Assembly: GCA_947629935.1 (NCBI GenBank) | Contig: CANRFQ010000007.1 | Span: 1 to 54,714 of the forward strand | DNA from: an uncultured Bacilli bacterium | GTDB lineage: Bacteria; Bacillota_I; Bacilli_A; RF39; UBA660 | Direction: 5' to 3' | Length of the DNA stretch: 54,714 nucleotides | In this document: piece by piece, positions 10,825-19,579 of the stretch | Layout: each line of letters begins with the position of its first letter | Position numbering within the stretch: the stretch's first letter is position 1 | The notes under the pieces: model-generated | The model's input: only the letters and a program-made list of their open reading frames with translations | What the model was told of the DNA's origin: nothing | The model's database searches: none | Position numbers and translations under genes: made by a program

Positions 10825-12936
10825 TTAGCCAAGATTAATTACGAGCGAGCTATTTAAGTCAATTGGCGTTCCTGAAGCAATGGAAGTCGAAACTACTTTT
10901 CCATAACCATTTATTTCATATTTTAAATTTAAAATTTTACATAAATTTAAAATATCATTTCGTGACCATCCAGTGACATCAGGCATTGTATAACTATTTT
11001 CATTAGTTAATATAAATACTTTACTACCGGAAACTACCACCGTACTTTTTAAAGGATACTGATTAATTACTCTATTTCCATTACCTAAAATGATGGGAGT
11101 CAAACCAATATTAGTTAATTCATCTTTCGTTATTCCAACATCTTTACTAATATAATTATTCAAATTAATAATTTTACTAGCATCCAAAGCATTTTCCGTT
11201 TCAGTAATGTTTTTATATTTTGCTACTTCTTCGACTACGCTTTTAACTAAACCAGCGACTTGTGAAATTGGTCCCACAAATTTCTTGGTAGCTATATATA
11301 AAATATATTGCGGATCATCTTTGGGAAATATACCTGAGAATGAACGGATATAATCATATTCTCCTGTTTCATATCCTCCACTAGGAGAAGCAATTTGGGC
11401 CGTTCCCGTTTTACCAATTAAAGTAATATTATCAGCTTTGTAATATTTGGCGTCGGTAAGACCACTATAAACAACATCATACATTAGATTTTTTAATTTA
11501 TCAGTTGTCTCTTTACTAGCTACGGTCGCAACTTCAGTTTTTTTGTTATTTTTTATGACTTTACCTGTTTTGGAATCGACAATTTTATCAACTATATATG
11601 GTTTTAACATAACCCCATTATTAGCTACACTAGTTAAGCCTTGAATCATTTGGACTGGCGTTACTAAAATACCTTGGCCAAAAGCAGCATTTGCTACTTC
11701 GATATCGTATTTAAAATTAATTTGTCCCGCCGCTTCATTCGGTAAAGTAATACCTGTTTGTTTCCCAAATCCTAGTTTTGTATAAAAATCTTTTAATTTA
11801 GTTCTTCCTAATTTAAAAGCCAAATTAGTGGCTGCTGTATTCGAAGAATAAGCAAATCCTAAATCATAAGAAATACGTCCCCAACCGACTCCTTTATTAA
11901 AGTCTACAACTTTATCATCACCAACATTAATAGTTCCGGACATATACGTATCACTACCATTATAAACGCCATTTTCCATTGCAGCCATAAAGGAAAATAC
12001 TTTCATGGTACTTCCGGGTTCATAAGCATAAGAAACTAAAGGACTCATATAACTTTGAATATTTTCTAAGGTATTCAAATTAAAAGTCGGATTGGAAGCC
12101 GTAGCTACTATAGCACCCGTTTTAGCATCGGCAACAGTCATAGTTAGCCACTCTGCTTGATAATTTTTCATCAACTCATTTATCGAATTTTCTAAAAGAA
12201 TTTGAATATTATTATCAATGGTTAAATAAATATCTTTACCAGATACTGGCTCTTCAATTATCGGTTTCGTATTAGGCATTTGATAACCATTAATATCTTT
12301 TTGATACTCCGTGTATCCATCTTTACCTTTTAATGTATCATTATAATAATCTTCAATTCCCATTTCCCCTTTAATTTCTCCATCTTCATCAGCTTTGGCA
12401 TAACCTATAATATAAGGAGCAAAGGCACCCATTTTGTAATATCTTTTAGTTGAAGAAATAAAACTAATACCGGGTAGTTCTAAATCTTCTATTTGGCTTT
12501 TTAATAATTCAGTGATGCCTCGTCCTCCAGGTCCCAGTTCAACTTGATAAACATCTTTATTTAAAAGATTTAAAATTTGTTCTTTACTCATATTAATTAA
12601 AGGGGCTAAAGCCTCCGCAGTTTTATCTTTATCTACTACATGTTGGGGATTATTTTTGTTTGTTGTCCTTTTTTCTGACAAATAGGCAATAACCGTATAA
12701 GAATTAACACTTTGCGCCAAGATTTCACCATTTACATCGTATATAGTTCCACGCGTAGCATATAGTGTCTCTTTAGCTGTATTACGATTATTAGCAAATG
12801 TTGTTAAGTTTATTCCATCAACATTTTTACTAGTAGCAACATATACGGCACGATAAATAATTAAAATAAATAAAAAAACAATACCTAAAATAAAAAATTT
12901 ATTTATTTTAATTGTATTGCTTTTTTTCCTTTTCAT
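10825..12936 (-). CDS. pbpB: Class B penicillin-binding protein with PASTA domains (division transpeptidase)
   Basis: 703 residues. One membrane helix at ~13-33 anchors it in the membrane; a dimerisation domain follows, then the transpeptidase domain. The penicillin-binding motifs are present: STMK near residue 307 (active-site Ser), SSN near 362 and KTGTAQ near 507. Two PASTA domains occupy about residues 580-703. It cross-links septal peptidoglycan; being directly downstream of ftsL in the mraZ cluster identifies it as the PBP2B/FtsI orthologue rather than SpoVD, although SpoVD has the same layout and cannot be fully excluded. Confidence 0.95.
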   Translation of the reverse strand: MKRKKSNTIKINKFFILGIVFLFILIIYRAVYVATSKNVDGINLTTFANNRNTAKETLYATRGTIYDVNGEILAQSVNSYTVIAYLSEKRTTNKNNPQHVVDKDKTAEALAPLINMSKEQILNLLNKDVYQVELGPGGRGITELLKSQIEDLELPGISFISSTKRYYKMGAFAPYIIGYAKADEDGEIKGEMGIEDYYNDTLKGKDGYTEYQKDINGYQMPNTKPIIEEPVSGKDIYLTIDNNIQILLENSINELMKNYQAEWLTMTVADAKTGAIVATASNPTFNLNTLENIQSYMSPLVSYAYEPGSTMKVFSFMAAMENGVYNGSDTYMSGTINVGDDKVVDFNKGVGWGRISYDLGFAYSSNTAATNLAFKLGRTKLKDFYTKLGFGKQTGITLPNEAAGQINFKYDIEVANAAFGQGILVTPVQMIQGLTSVANNGVMLKPYIVDKIVDSKTGKVIKNNKKTEVATVASKETTDKLKNLMYDVVYSGLTDAKYYKADNITLIGKTGTAQIASPSGGYETGEYDYIRSFSGIFPKDDPQYILYIATKKFVGPISQVAGLVKSVVEEVAKYKNITETENALDASKIINLNNYISKDVGITKDELTNIGLTPIILGNGNRVINQYPLKSTVVVSGSKVFILTNENSYTMPDVTGWSRNDILNLCKILNLKYEINGYGKVVSTSIASGTPIDLNSSLVINLG

Positions 12937-12954
12937 ATGTTTCTCCTTTGCAAG

Positions 12955-13251
12955 CTAATCAGTAATTACTTTGATATTATCATTATTATATGACAAACCT
13001 TGTTCAGTTGCAACTTGTTGTAATTTATCTAATGAAGCAAGTTCATTAATTTTCATATTTAAACTTTCATTAATTCCGGATTGAGTTTCAATTTTTTCTT
13101 TGACTTGTTCTAACTCAATATTGGTTTGAGAAAGCATTGCTTTAGTGAAAACACTTATTAAAGGGGTAGCAATAAGTAATACCGCAAAAAGAAAATAAAT
13201 AATTTTTTCGCCTTTAAATAATTTTATTTTTTTACCTTTAGCTTTGCTCAT
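12955..13251 (-). CDS. ftsL: Cell-division protein FtsL
   Basis: 98 residues with the classic topology: a basic cytoplasmic start (KAKGKKIKLFKGEK), one transmembrane helix at about 16-36, then a coiled-coil (residues ~40-85) with heptad-like Leu/Ile spacing. Identity rests on topology and position between rsmH and pbpB, since FtsL is poorly conserved in sequence. It bridges DivIB/DivIC and the division transpeptidase. Only 3 bases separate it from rsmH. Confidence 0.85.
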   Translation of the reverse strand: MSKAKGKKIKLFKGEKIIYFLFAVLLIATPLISVFTKAMLSQTNIELEQVKEKIETQSGINESLNMKINELASLDKLQQVATEQGLSYNNDNIKVITD

Positions 13252-13254
13252 TTT

Positions 13255-14178
13255 CTACACCCTTTCAATAATTCGTAATTTAGCACTTTTACTTCTGGAA
13301 TTTTCTTCTAACTCTATCTTACTTGGTAAAATAGGTTTTTTATTTACAATTTTAATTAAAGGTTTATATTCCTCTGGTATTTGAGGTAACCCTTTAACTA
13401 AATCATCAACTTCACTATATTTTTTAAAGATTTGCTTCACAATGCGATCTTCTAAGGAGTGAAATGTAATAACACATATTCTGCCGCCTTTTTTTAACAT
13501 TGCGATAGCATCTGGTAACACTTGTTCTAAAGCATCCAGTTCTTTATTTACTTCAATTCTAATTGCTTGAAAGATTTTTCTTTCCGGATGGTTTTTAAAA
13601 AAGTAATTAGCGCCAACAGCTTGTTTAATTACCTCAACAAGTTCTAAAGTCGTTTTAATAGGCTGTTTAGTTCTTTGCTCTTTAATGGTCTTGGCAATTA
13701 TCTTTGCCATTTTTTCTTCCCCAAAAGCCAAAAATATATCAGCTAACTCTTTTTCCTCATAAGTATTAACAACCTCATAGGCACTTACAGGTTGATCCCT
13801 ATCCATCCGCATATCTAAAGGTGCATCCTGCATAAAACTAAATCCGCGTTCTTTTTGATCAATTTGCGGACTGGAAAAACCTAAATCAAATATTATCCCA
13901 TCCACTAAATCAACGTTTTCTTTAGCTAATACTTTTCGCATATCTTTAAAATTAGAATGAAATATTTTATAATTACCCCCAATTTCTGATAACGCTTGAT
14001 CAGAATACTTAATTGCTTGCTTATCAGCATCAAAGGCGAATAAGAAGCCCCTTTTTAATTTTTTTAAAATTTCTTTACTATGCCCTGCATATCCCATTGT
14101 GGCATCGATATACACGCCATCTTCTTTAATGTTTAAATTTTCAATTGTCTCTTTTAAAAGCACGCTGTAATGTAACAT
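13255..14178 (-). CDS. rsmH: 16S rRNA (cytosine-1402 N4) methyltransferase
   Basis: 307 residues, normal length. N-terminal [11 protein letters not shown] and the SAM site DATMGYAGHS (residues ~25-34) are typical of RsmH/MraW, as are DLGFSSPQID and MRMDRDQP. It methylates C1402 of 16S rRNA at the decoding centre. Its start overlaps the mraZ stop by one base, so the pair is translationally coupled. Confidence 0.97.
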   Translation of the reverse strand: MLHYSVLLKETIENLNIKEDGVYIDATMGYAGHSKEILKKLKRGFLFAFDADKQAIKYSDQALSEIGGNYKIFHSNFKDMRKVLAKENVDLVDGIIFDLGFSSPQIDQKERGFSFMQDAPLDMRMDRDQPVSAYEVVNTYEEKELADIFLAFGEEKMAKIIAKTIKEQRTKQPIKTTLELVEVIKQAVGANYFFKNHPERKIFQAIRIEVNKELDALEQVLPDAIAMLKKGGRICVITFHSLEDRIVKQIFKKYSEVDDLVKGLPQIPEEYKPLIKIVNKKPILPSKIELEENSRSKSAKLRIIERV

Positions 14179-14612
14179 TATAAATCCACTTCCATAAATA
14201 GATTTTCCGCAATATCTTCTAGTTTTTCAGCGTTGACATTTAAAAATTCATCCCAAGAAGCTTTATCCCAAACTTCTATTCTATCGTTGGCGCCGATTAT
14301 AACACATTCTTTAGTTAAACCGGCATGACCAACGAGTGGGGAGGCAATATTAATTCGACCTTGACGATCGACTTCAATTAAAGCAGCACCAGAAAAGAAG
14401 GATCTAATAAAGATACGAGCATCTTTTTTTGTAAATGGTAGAGTGTTTAATTTTTTGACTATTTTATCCCAATCTTCTTGAGAATAAATATATAAACACT
14501 TCTCAATTCCACGGGTAATAATAAATTTGTTACCTAAAGTCTCGCGAAACTTGGCAGGTATTATCAAACGTCCTTTTTCATCAATATTATGATGATATTC
14601 ACCCATGAACAT
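14178..14612 (-). CDS. mraZ: Transcriptional regulator MraZ
   Basis: 144 residues from ATG 14612 ([19 protein letters not shown]), matching the family start. The frame is open to 14645, but that upstream ATG would lie at the predicted transcription start. Two AbrB/MraZ half-domains each carry a DxxGR core ([14 protein letters not shown] near residue 11 and [10 protein letters not shown] near 86). MraZ forms an oligomeric ring that binds tandem repeats in its own promoter and controls the division/cell-wall cluster. The matching repeats are at 14622-14645. Confidence 0.95.
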   Translation of the reverse strand: MFMGEYHHNIDEKGRLIIPAKFRETLGNKFIITRGIEKCLYIYSQEDWDKIVKKLNTLPFTKKDARIFIRSFFSGAALIEVDRQGRINIASPLVGHAGLTKECVIIGANDRIEVWDKASWDEFLNVNAEKLEDIAENLFMEVDL

Positions 14613-14621
14613 TTCCATCCC

Positions 14622-14645
14622 CCACTTTCTTCCACAATGTACCAC
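14622..14645 (-). promoter_or_regulatory. MraZ operator: three GTGG repeats spaced 10 nt
   Basis: On the minus strand GTGG occurs at 14642-14645, 14632-14635 and 14622-14625, exactly 10 nt apart (one helical turn). The boxes lie between the mraZ promoter and start codon. Family knowledge: MraZ binds such short tandem repeats. Their position inside the 5' leader fits autorepression. Confidence 0.75.
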
Positions 14646-14656
14646 TGCTTAACTAA

Positions 14657-14685
14657 ATAATACCCTAAACTTCCAATTTTGTAAA
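14657..14685 (-). promoter_or_regulatory. Promoter of the mraZ division cluster
   Basis: -35 TTTACA (14680-14685), 17-bp spacer, -10 TATTAT (14657-14662) on the minus strand; predicted start about 14650. Confidence 0.75.
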
Positions 14686-14739
14686 TAAACTTTAGTTTTT
14701 TTTCTCTATTTTTTTAATATTTGACATTTTTATGTCAAA

Positions 14740-14769
14740 TAAAAAATCTTAAGAATTATTTCTTAAGAT
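14740..14769 (-). terminator. Terminator after recO
   Basis: Perfect 10-bp stem (14746-14755 and 14760-14769, core TCTTAAGAA) with a 4-nt loop, followed on the minus strand by six T. It closes the rpsU-to-recO gene block. Confidence 0.88.
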
Positions 14770-14810
14770 ATTTACTGCTAAAATTTCTATTAAAAATGTT
14801 TTATATTCTA

Positions 14811-15551
14811 CTAACTAGCATCTAATTCTTTTATTTTCAGAAGAAAATCTTTACTCTTTAAATAAAGGCCTGTATATCTTTCATAATAACGATTTAAAAA
14901 AGTATTAATCTCATTTTTAGTCTCTTCTTTGATTTTTAAATCACTTATACTTTTAATATCGACATAATAATACATTCTTAGTATTTTGATAGTGTTAGGT
15001 TTAACAATAAGCTGATTGGTTAAACAATTTTTACATACATATCCCCCAATATCCCCATCTATAGTTACTATATCTTTAGTATTCCCACATTTATTACAAG
15101 AATCAAGATTTAATGAAACTCCTAGATAATCAAGCATTTTTATTTCTAGTATATTAGTTAAAATAGCCGGATCTAAATTCTGATTGAGTTTTAAAATGGT
15201 ATTTATAAAAATATTATAAATTTCTGAATCTAAACTTTGTTTTACTACTTGCATAACTAATTCCGTTAAATACGTAGTATAACTAATTAAAGTTAAATCA
15301 TTTTTAATATTGCTTAAATCATCAATAATATCTACACTAATTAAAGTAGCTAACTTATCTTCCTTATAGTTAATATTAAATTGGCCATAAGTAAATTTTG
15401 TTGTTAGGGCGCGCAGAGGATTTTTGATGGATTTGGCACCTTTGGCAATCATCCCAATAATTCCGTATTCCTTTGTATATACATTGATTATTTTACTTGA
15501 TTCTTTATAAGGTGTCTCTTTAACTATAAAACCCTCTACCATCTTTTGCAT
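14811..15551 (-). CDS. recO: DNA repair/recombination protein RecO
   Basis: 246 residues, normal length. N-terminal OB-fold (GFIVKETPYKESSKIINVYT) and a C-terminal zinc finger: CNKCG and CKNC at about residues 147-172. RecO anneals single strands and loads RecA with RecR. An ATG four codons in (MVEGFIV) is an equally possible start. Downstream of era and yqzL, as in Bacillus. Confidence 0.92.
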   Translation of the reverse strand: MQKMVEGFIVKETPYKESSKIINVYTKEYGIIGMIAKGAKSIKNPLRALTTKFTYGQFNINYKEDKLATLISVDIIDDLSNIKNDLTLISYTTYLTELVMQVVKQSLDSEIYNIFINTILKLNQNLDPAILTNILEIKMLDYLGVSLNLDSCNKCGNTKDIVTIDGDIGGYVCKNCLTNQLIVKPNTIKILRMYYYVDIKSISDLKIKEETKNEINTFLNRYYERYTGLYLKSKDFLLKIKELDAS

Positions 15552-15571
15552 ATATTCACTACTTTTCTTTT

Positions 15572-15652
15572 TTATTTATTTTTTTTATATTCTAAATAAT
15601 ATTCTATTTTGCCGGTTTTTTTAAACATTTCCCAAGCTTCTTTTTTAGTCAT
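15572..15652 (-). CDS. yqzL: YqzL-like mini-protein
   Basis: 26 codons: ATG at 15650-15652, TAA at 15572-15574. The product contains WEMFKKTGKIEYYLEYKK, matching the core of YqzL (W-x2-F-x2-TG-x-IE-x-YL). In Bacillus yqzL lies between era and recO, exactly as here. The Bacillus protein is longer (about 47 residues), so this is a minimal form. Function in the family is unknown. GAGAGGAAAG upstream could serve as ribosome site, at the edge of a hairpin (15655-15697). Confidence 0.72.
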   Translation of the reverse strand: MTKKEAWEMFKKTGKIEYYLEYKKNK

Positions 15653-15654
15653 AA

Positions 15655-15697
15655 TTAAACAACCCTTTCCTCTCTATTAATATATTGGGTTGTTTAA
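15655..15697. repeat. Inverted repeat between era and yqzL
   Basis: Perfect 11-bp arms (TTAAACAACCC 15655-15665; GGGTTGTTTAA 15687-15697) with a 21-nt loop that contains the yqzL ribosome site. It is followed by T residues only on the plus strand, where there is no gene, so a leader structure controlling yqzL translation or a processing hairpin is more likely than termination. Confidence 0.5.
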
Positions 15698-15704
15698 CTT
15701 TTTT

Positions 15705-16589
15705 TTATTCAAAATTTTTAAATCCTAATTCTTTTATATATCTTTCTTTATCCTTCCAATTAGGAATCACTTTCACAAATAACTCCAGATAAACTTGTTT
15801 TCCTAAAAGCTGTTCAATATCTTTTCTGGCTTCACTTCCCACAGTTTTCAACATTTGCCCATTTTTTCCAATGATTATTTTTTTCAATGATTCACGATCA
15901 ACAATAATATCAACGGCTATTTGAGCTAGCTTAGAATTTTCTTTAAAATCTGTTGTCAAGCAAGTAACACTATGAGGCACTTCTTCTTCAGTTAACATCA
16001 ATATTTTTTCCCGTACAAATTCACTTGCCATAAAACTAACGGAATTGCTTGTTAGATAATCATCTTCAAAATATTTAGTATCATCATTTAGATATTTTAA
16101 AATAACCTTAATTAATCGATCCGTATTATCTTTTTTTAAAGCAGAAATTGGTACTATTTCGGCAAAAGGATACTCATCTTTATATTCATTTATTTTATAC
16201 ATGATTTGCTCGTCCGATATTTTATCTATTTTATTTAAAACTAAAATAACAGGAATATCAGTTTGTTTTAAAGTACTCATAACGTACTTATCGCCTTTGC
16301 CTAAATACTCACTAGCATCAACTAAAAATAATATTACATCAACATCTTTAGCTAATGCTAAAGCTTGTTTATTTAAAACTTTACCTAATTTATTTATGGG
16401 TTTATGAATACCTGGTGTATCGACAAAAACGATTTGGACATTTTTACTATTGTACACTCCTTCGATAATATTACGGGTCGTTTGGGGCTTATTAGAAGTT
16501 ATAGCGATTTTGGCATTAATTAAAGAATTTAAAAGAGTGCTTTTTCCCACATTAGGACGGCCAATTAAACTAACAAAACCACTTTTCAT
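15705..16589 (-). CDS. era: GTPase Era
   Basis: 294 residues. GTPase domain with P-loop GRPNVGKST (residues ~10-18), switch DTPG (~58), NKID (~120); C-terminal type II KH domain with IIGKNGQMLKTVG (~225-238). Era binds the 3' end of 16S rRNA and assists maturation of the small subunit. The gene lies in the conserved ybeY-dgkA-era-recO order; YbeY and Era cooperate in 16S 3' processing. Confidence 0.97.
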   Translation of the reverse strand: MKSGFVSLIGRPNVGKSTLLNSLINAKIAITSNKPQTTRNIIEGVYNSKNVQIVFVDTPGIHKPINKLGKVLNKQALALAKDVDVILFLVDASEYLGKGDKYVMSTLKQTDIPVILVLNKIDKISDEQIMYKINEYKDEYPFAEIVPISALKKDNTDRLIKVILKYLNDDTKYFEDDYLTSNSVSFMASEFVREKILMLTEEEVPHSVTCLTTDFKENSKLAQIAVDIIVDRESLKKIIIGKNGQMLKTVGSEARKDIEQLLGKQVYLELFVKVIPNWKDKERYIKELGFKNFE

Positions 16590-16642
16590 AACTTCACCTT
16601 CACTTCTTAAATAATTTTATCATAGATTACTGCATTTGAGAA

Positions 16643-16665
16643 TTAAAAAAAGACTAAAAAGTCTT
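16643..16665 (-). terminator. Hairpin terminator after dgkA
   Basis: 6-bp stem AAGACT/AGTCTT (16650-16655, 16660-16665) with a 4-nt loop followed on the minus strand by seven T. It directly touches the dgkA stop, and separates dgkA from era. Confidence 0.75.
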
Positions 16666-17068
16666 AAAATAAATGAAATACATGCATAATTTTAGGAATA
16701 AAAATTATTATTCCAATAACCGCTGCAATCATCGAAAAAACAAATGTTGCCGCTGAACCGCAATCTTTAGCAATCTTCGCTAGCGGATTAATCTCCAAAG
16801 TAATTAAATCCACCGTCGCCTCTATCGCTGTATTAATTAACTCGGAAGCCAAAACAACACCCAAAGCAATACAAAGTACAGCCCATTCCATATGACTAAT
16901 TTTAAAAGTTAAACCTAAAATTATCGCTAACACCGTCGCAATAAAATGAATTAATAGACTTTGTTCATTTTTATAAGCATATTTTAAACCTTCAATTGAA
17001 TATTTAAAACTTTTTAAAAAACGTTTAAAGCCCTTCTTTTTTATTTCACTTCGAGATATTTGCGTCAT
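16664..17068 (-). CDS. dgkA: Diacylglycerol/undecaprenol kinase family protein
   Basis: 134 residues, three transmembrane helices, with the family motif ELINTAIEATVDL (residues ~75-87) and a following AKIAKDCGSAA that carries metal- and ATP-binding Glu/Asp. In Gram-positives this family phosphorylates undecaprenol for cell-wall lipid carrier recycling. Its start overlaps ybeY by 23 bases, indicating coupling. Confidence 0.9.
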   Translation of the reverse strand: MTQISRSEIKKKGFKRFLKSFKYSIEGLKYAYKNEQSLLIHFIATVLAIILGLTFKISHMEWAVLCIALGVVLASELINTAIEATVDLITLEINPLAKIAKDCGSAATFVFSMIAAVIGIIIFIPKIMHVFHLF

Positions 17069-17495
17069 CTAATATCAACTCCTGTAAATTAAACATAACT
17101 TCTTCATCTTCTTTTTGCATATGATCATAACCCAAAAGGTGAAGCATACCATGGACAGCCAAAAAAGATAATTCTCGTTTCTCGCTATGACCATATTCTT
17201 TAGCTTGTTGCTGCATTTTGGGAATGGATATATATATTTCCCCTAATAGCCGTTCTTTATTATACATTATTTTGCCATTATCTTCAAATGCAAAAGAAAT
17301 AACATCAGTTTCTCTATCAATATTGCGATATTCTTTATTAATTTTGCGAATAAAATCGTTATCACAAAAGGTTATTTCAAAAGTTACATTATCGATTTGC
17401 AAACGATCTAAACCTTTTTTTAAAACTTTCTTTAAATATTTATAATCTACATATTTATATTCTTCATTAATTGTAATTCTTATCAAAATAACCAC
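17046..17495 (-). CDS. ybeY: Endoribonuclease YbeY
   Basis: 149 residues. The metal site HGMLHLLGYDH (H-x3-H-x5-H) is complete near residue 118, and the family stretch ISFAFEDN is present. YbeY matures 16S rRNA and takes part in ribosome quality control. The start is uncertain: GTG 17495 overlaps the preceding VanZ-like stop by 13 bases, and a TTG four codons in is also possible. Confidence 0.93.
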   Translation of the reverse strand: MVILIRITINEEYKYVDYKYLKKVLKKGLDRLQIDNVTFEITFCDNDFIRKINKEYRNIDRETDVISFAFEDNGKIMYNKERLLGEIYISIPKMQQQAKEYGHSEKRELSFLAVHGMLHLLGYDHMQKEDEEVMFNLQELILDDANISK

Positions 17496-18100
17496 CCAAA
17501 TCCTTTAAACTTAAATGTTAAATAAGCAATTATCAATATAAGAATTCCACATAATATATTATAAAATCCATCTTTTTGAAAAACGTTCGGCAAATGTTTT
17601 TTAATAGCATTAAGACCAATATATATTAAAAATCCACAAATACCACCAGCAATATTAAGTAACACATCATCTATATCAAAAGCTCTTCCTATTTGCAACT
17701 GCACTAATTCAATAGTTAATGAGGCAATAGCCGTTAGAACAAAAATATGACTTACTTTTTTAGCTTTAATGTAGTTAGCCACAAAATATCCAAAAGGCAC
17801 AAACATTACTAAATTACCAATCACGTTATATTGAAATAATTCACTTTTGTAATCATATCTTAGGATTTCTTTAAAAGGTATTAAATTAATGCCTCGTCCT
17901 CCTAAATCTCGATTAGTAACAAGTTCAAATAGCATAAGGCCATAAATAATAAATAGTAATGCTAAAAATTCTTTATAAAAAACAAATTTTTCATGATTAA
18001 TAAAAAGATAGGCAATTCTGACCGAGATTATAATAACTAAGAAAATTGTCAACATTGGCCAAATACTATTTAAGGTTTTTACCACTGTATTTTCAATCAT
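17483..18100 (-). CDS. VanZ-like membrane protein
   Basis: 205 residues from ATG 18100 (MIENTVVKTL), chosen because GAGGT lies just upstream; the earlier TTG would sit on that site. About five hydrophobic helices. VanZ hallmarks: NLIPFKEI, GNLVMFVPFGYFVANY, and IELVQLQIGRAFDIDDVLLNIAGGICGFLIY. VanZ proteins alter the cell surface and can raise teicoplanin tolerance; as a lone gene its role is unknown. In Bacillus phoH and pgpH stand at this place in the operon; neither is present. Confidence 0.88.
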   Translation of the reverse strand: MIENTVVKTLNSIWPMLTIFLVIIISVRIAYLFINHEKFVFYKEFLALLFIIYGLMLFELVTNRDLGGRGINLIPFKEILRYDYKSELFQYNVIGNLVMFVPFGYFVANYIKAKKVSHIFVLTAIASLTIELVQLQIGRAFDIDDVLLNIAGGICGFLIYIGLNAIKKHLPNVFQKDGFYNILCGILILIIAYLTFKFKGFGWLF

Positions 18101-18114
18101 ACTATACCTCAATT

Positions 18115-19293
18115 CTAAGAAGACTCTTGTTCATTTGGTACCTCATAATTTACACTTTCTCCAATTTGTTCTTCAACAGATACAAAAATCTCTATTTCCA
18201 TTTTACTATTTTTCATGGTTTTATTCAAAACTTTTTGCTTAATTATACGTTCCTTGTCATTTAGTTTTAATTTTATTTTACTTTGGGCTAGATTTAAAGC
18301 CTCCGCCTCCGCTTGTGATGCTGTATATTTTTTCTTGGTCACTTGAACCTCATATTCCGTTTGTTTATAAAATGTAATACCCCAAAAGCTAAATAATTTT
18401 TTATTTTTAGTAATTGCGTTTTTAAAGCGACTTTTAAAAATCTGTTTTTTTTCCTTGCCATTATCAAACATAAAGTTTATTCTTTTTTTGCCAGTTTTTT
18501 CTTTTACTTCATAATTAAGAGGGATACTGATATTAGCTGTATACCACACTTCGCCATAAGCCTCTCCTTGGGCACAGACGCGATTTTTCACCTCTTCATT
18601 AGCACTAATATCTCCTGCAATAATAATATCTCCTTTACTTACATAATCTCCCGGTTCTTTTAAGTTCATTCCGTTTTTACTAATAACTTTTGTTATAATT
18701 CCACTTTTTTTAGCAATGATATTACATAAATTATTATTATCTTTTATTTTGGTAATTATTCTTTCTTCTACTCTTACCTTATAAGTCATTCCGACATTTT
18801 CTATTTCAATCCATTCTAATTTATCAGGATATTTATCTAAGATTTTTTGTTTAATTTCTTGCAATTTATTATAACTTTTTTTAAAGGTCAATCTTTTAAT
18901 ATTATAATAATCAAGCTCTTCTTCTACTAGTTGTCGAATCATTTTATCAGAGTGAATTACCTCAACCTTCACAATGATATTTTGACATATGCCAAATATT
19001 AATAAACCTAAGATTAAACAAGTTAGAAATATTTTATTTTTTAAAATAGCCGGAATAATTTTGTAAATTCCTTTTTGATTTATTATTTTTATTTGATAAT
19101 CTTTAAAATTTGTCTCTATTTTTTCAACATTATCAATATTAGTTGTAAAGGATATTGTTTCTTCATTAATATATTTAATGTTGCTAATATTAATATGCAG
19201 ACGATAAAGATGGATTAAGAAATGTTTTAAGAAAGGACCCGTAACTTCTACTTCAACACGATGCGTTTTTACGTGATCGATTATATTGATCAT
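18115..19293 (-). CDS. yqfD: Sporulation protein YqfD
   Basis: 392 residues, very close to the Bacillus protein (about 398). One transmembrane helix at about residues 90-112 after a cytoplasmic N-domain, then a large extracytoplasmic part with NGMNLKEPGDYVSKGDIIIAG, a HlyD-like barrel-sandwich segment. In Bacillus yqfD is expressed in the mother cell under sigma-E and is needed for efficient spore formation. It overlaps yqfC by four bases, the pairing seen throughout spore formers. Confidence 0.9.
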   Translation of the reverse strand: MINIIDHVKTHRVEVEVTGPFLKHFLIHLYRLHINISNIKYINEETISFTTNIDNVEKIETNFKDYQIKIINQKGIYKIIPAILKNKIFLTCLILGLLIFGICQNIIVKVEVIHSDKMIRQLVEEELDYYNIKRLTFKKSYNKLQEIKQKILDKYPDKLEWIEIENVGMTYKVRVEERIITKIKDNNNLCNIIAKKSGIITKVISKNGMNLKEPGDYVSKGDIIIAGDISANEEVKNRVCAQGEAYGEVWYTANISIPLNYEVKEKTGKKRINFMFDNGKEKKQIFKSRFKNAITKNKKLFSFWGITFYKQTEYEVQVTKKKYTASQAEAEALNLAQSKIKLKLNDKERIIKQKVLNKTMKNSKMEIEIFVSVEEQIGESVNYEVPNEQESS

Positions 19294-19529
19294 TTTTTGA
19301 CGACTTTCTTAATTGTGCCCTCTATTAATATTTCTTTTTCCATCATTTTAACAATACTTAAATTTTCCCCTTCCACCGCAACTTTAAAATTTTCCATCTG
19401 CAGTTGAATAGCAGTTTCCGAGAAATTAATTAAATCAAGGTAATTAAAAACATATACATAATTATCAAATATATTTATAAAGTACTCTTTATCATAGAGA
19501 AATGATCTAATATTTTCTAGTATTTTCAA
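19290..19529 (-). CDS. yqfC: Sporulation protein YqfC
   Basis: 79 residues, slightly shorter than usual (about 93). Typical core: VYVFNYLDLINFSETAIQLQ and GENLSIVKMMEKEILIEG. It acts with YqfD in spore formation by an unknown mechanism. Overlaps yqfD (ATGA-type overlap). Confidence 0.85.
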   Translation of the reverse strand: MKILENIRSFLYDKEYFINIFDNYVYVFNYLDLINFSETAIQLQMENFKVAVEGENLSIVKMMEKEILIEGTIKKVVKK

Positions 19530-19554
19530 AATATAATCACCTAGAAAATCTTAT

Positions 19555-19579
19555 GAAAAAAAGATACTTTTCAGTATCT
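19555..19579 (-). terminator. Terminator overlapping the yqeY stop
   Basis: 7-bp stem AGATACT/AGTATCT (19562-19568, 19573-19579) with a GAAA tetraloop on the minus strand and seven T after it. The yqeY stop codon TAG lies in the ascending arm. Confidence 0.88.

Noticed and set aside
15655-15697. Inverted repeat as a terminator of era
   Set aside because: On the era strand no T-run follows and the loop is 21 nt; a leader hairpin is more likely.
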